Shown: positions 63,970 through 64,000 of the stretch, one piece after another
Layout of the letters: each line of letters starts with the position of its first letter
How positions within the stretch are numbered: the stretch's first letter is position 1
Source of the DNA: Bradyrhizobium sp. B097
GTDB taxonomy: Bacteria > Pseudomonadota > Alphaproteobacteria > Rhizobiales > Xanthobacteraceae
Assembly (NCBI RefSeq): GCF_038957035.1
Contig: NZ_CP152412.1
Coordinates: 8,490,501 to 8,554,500, forward strand
Direction: 5' to 3'
DNA: 64,000 bases
Made by a program: the position numbers and the translations under genes
The notes under the pieces: model-generated
Databases searched by the model: none
Told to the model about the DNA's origin: nothing
Seen by the model: only the letters and a program-made list of their open reading frames with translations

Positions 63970-64000
63970 ATGCTTCAGCGTGGCGCCATCCGGAGCGCGG

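Overview
The window is GC-rich chromosomal DNA from an alphaproteobacterium, most likely Bradyrhizobium or a close relative (Rhodopseudomonas, Nitrobacter). The evidence is a pimeloyl-CoA (pim) operon of the Rhodopseudomonas/Bradyrhizobium type, a DUF3551 secreted protein, an alphaproteobacterial SAM-II riboswitch in front of metZ, a TTGA-N6-TCAA FixK/FNR box, and many composite intergenic palindromic repeats of the kind scattered through Bradyrhizobium genomes. I see no phage, transposase, CRISPR array or plasmid gene; it reads as ordinary chromosome with a large catabolic/transport block on the right.

Left part (1-26 kb): a periplasmic family-3 solute-binding protein, a SCO copper chaperone with a small membrane partner, a ClpP-like secreted protein, a KsdD-like flavoprotein, the tamA-tamB envelope assembly pair, an HxlR regulator divergent from a CDGSH/truncated-haemoglobin fusion, RidA, a PhaC-like hydrolase behind a FixK-type box, an orphan Rieske oxygenase divergent from a LysR gene, an ECF sigma factor with its probable targets (DUF4142 and cupredoxin genes), a LuxR-P450 pair, an OYE-DapA-like operon and an LLM flavoprotein.

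Middle (26-36 kb): a hidden 56-residue membrane protein, DUF3551, tRNA-Gly(CCC), a GT22 mannosyltransferase, a frameshifted O6-alkylguanine methyltransferase-like gene followed by AraC, VOC and SRPBCC genes, a MATE exporter, an unknown 349-residue protein, a double-length dCTP deaminase and riboswitch-controlled metZ.

Right part (37-64 kb): a minus-strand pimF-A-C-D-SDR operon for beta-oxidation of dicarboxylyl-CoAs (pimelate and similar acids, also an intermediate of aromatic-ring degradation), a divergent IclR regulator, a complete branched-chain-type ABC transporter (livG-F-H-M), and then five tandem paralogous solute-binding proteins, four of them closed by their own intrinsic terminator. 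After a glycerate kinase comes a second module: a MarR regulator, LivH, a fused LivM-LivG, LivF, another binding protein and an acyl-CoA thioesterase. Together these look like two regulated uptake-plus-CoA-catabolism units for organic acids, probably dicarboxylic or aromatic acids; the substrates are inferred from context only.
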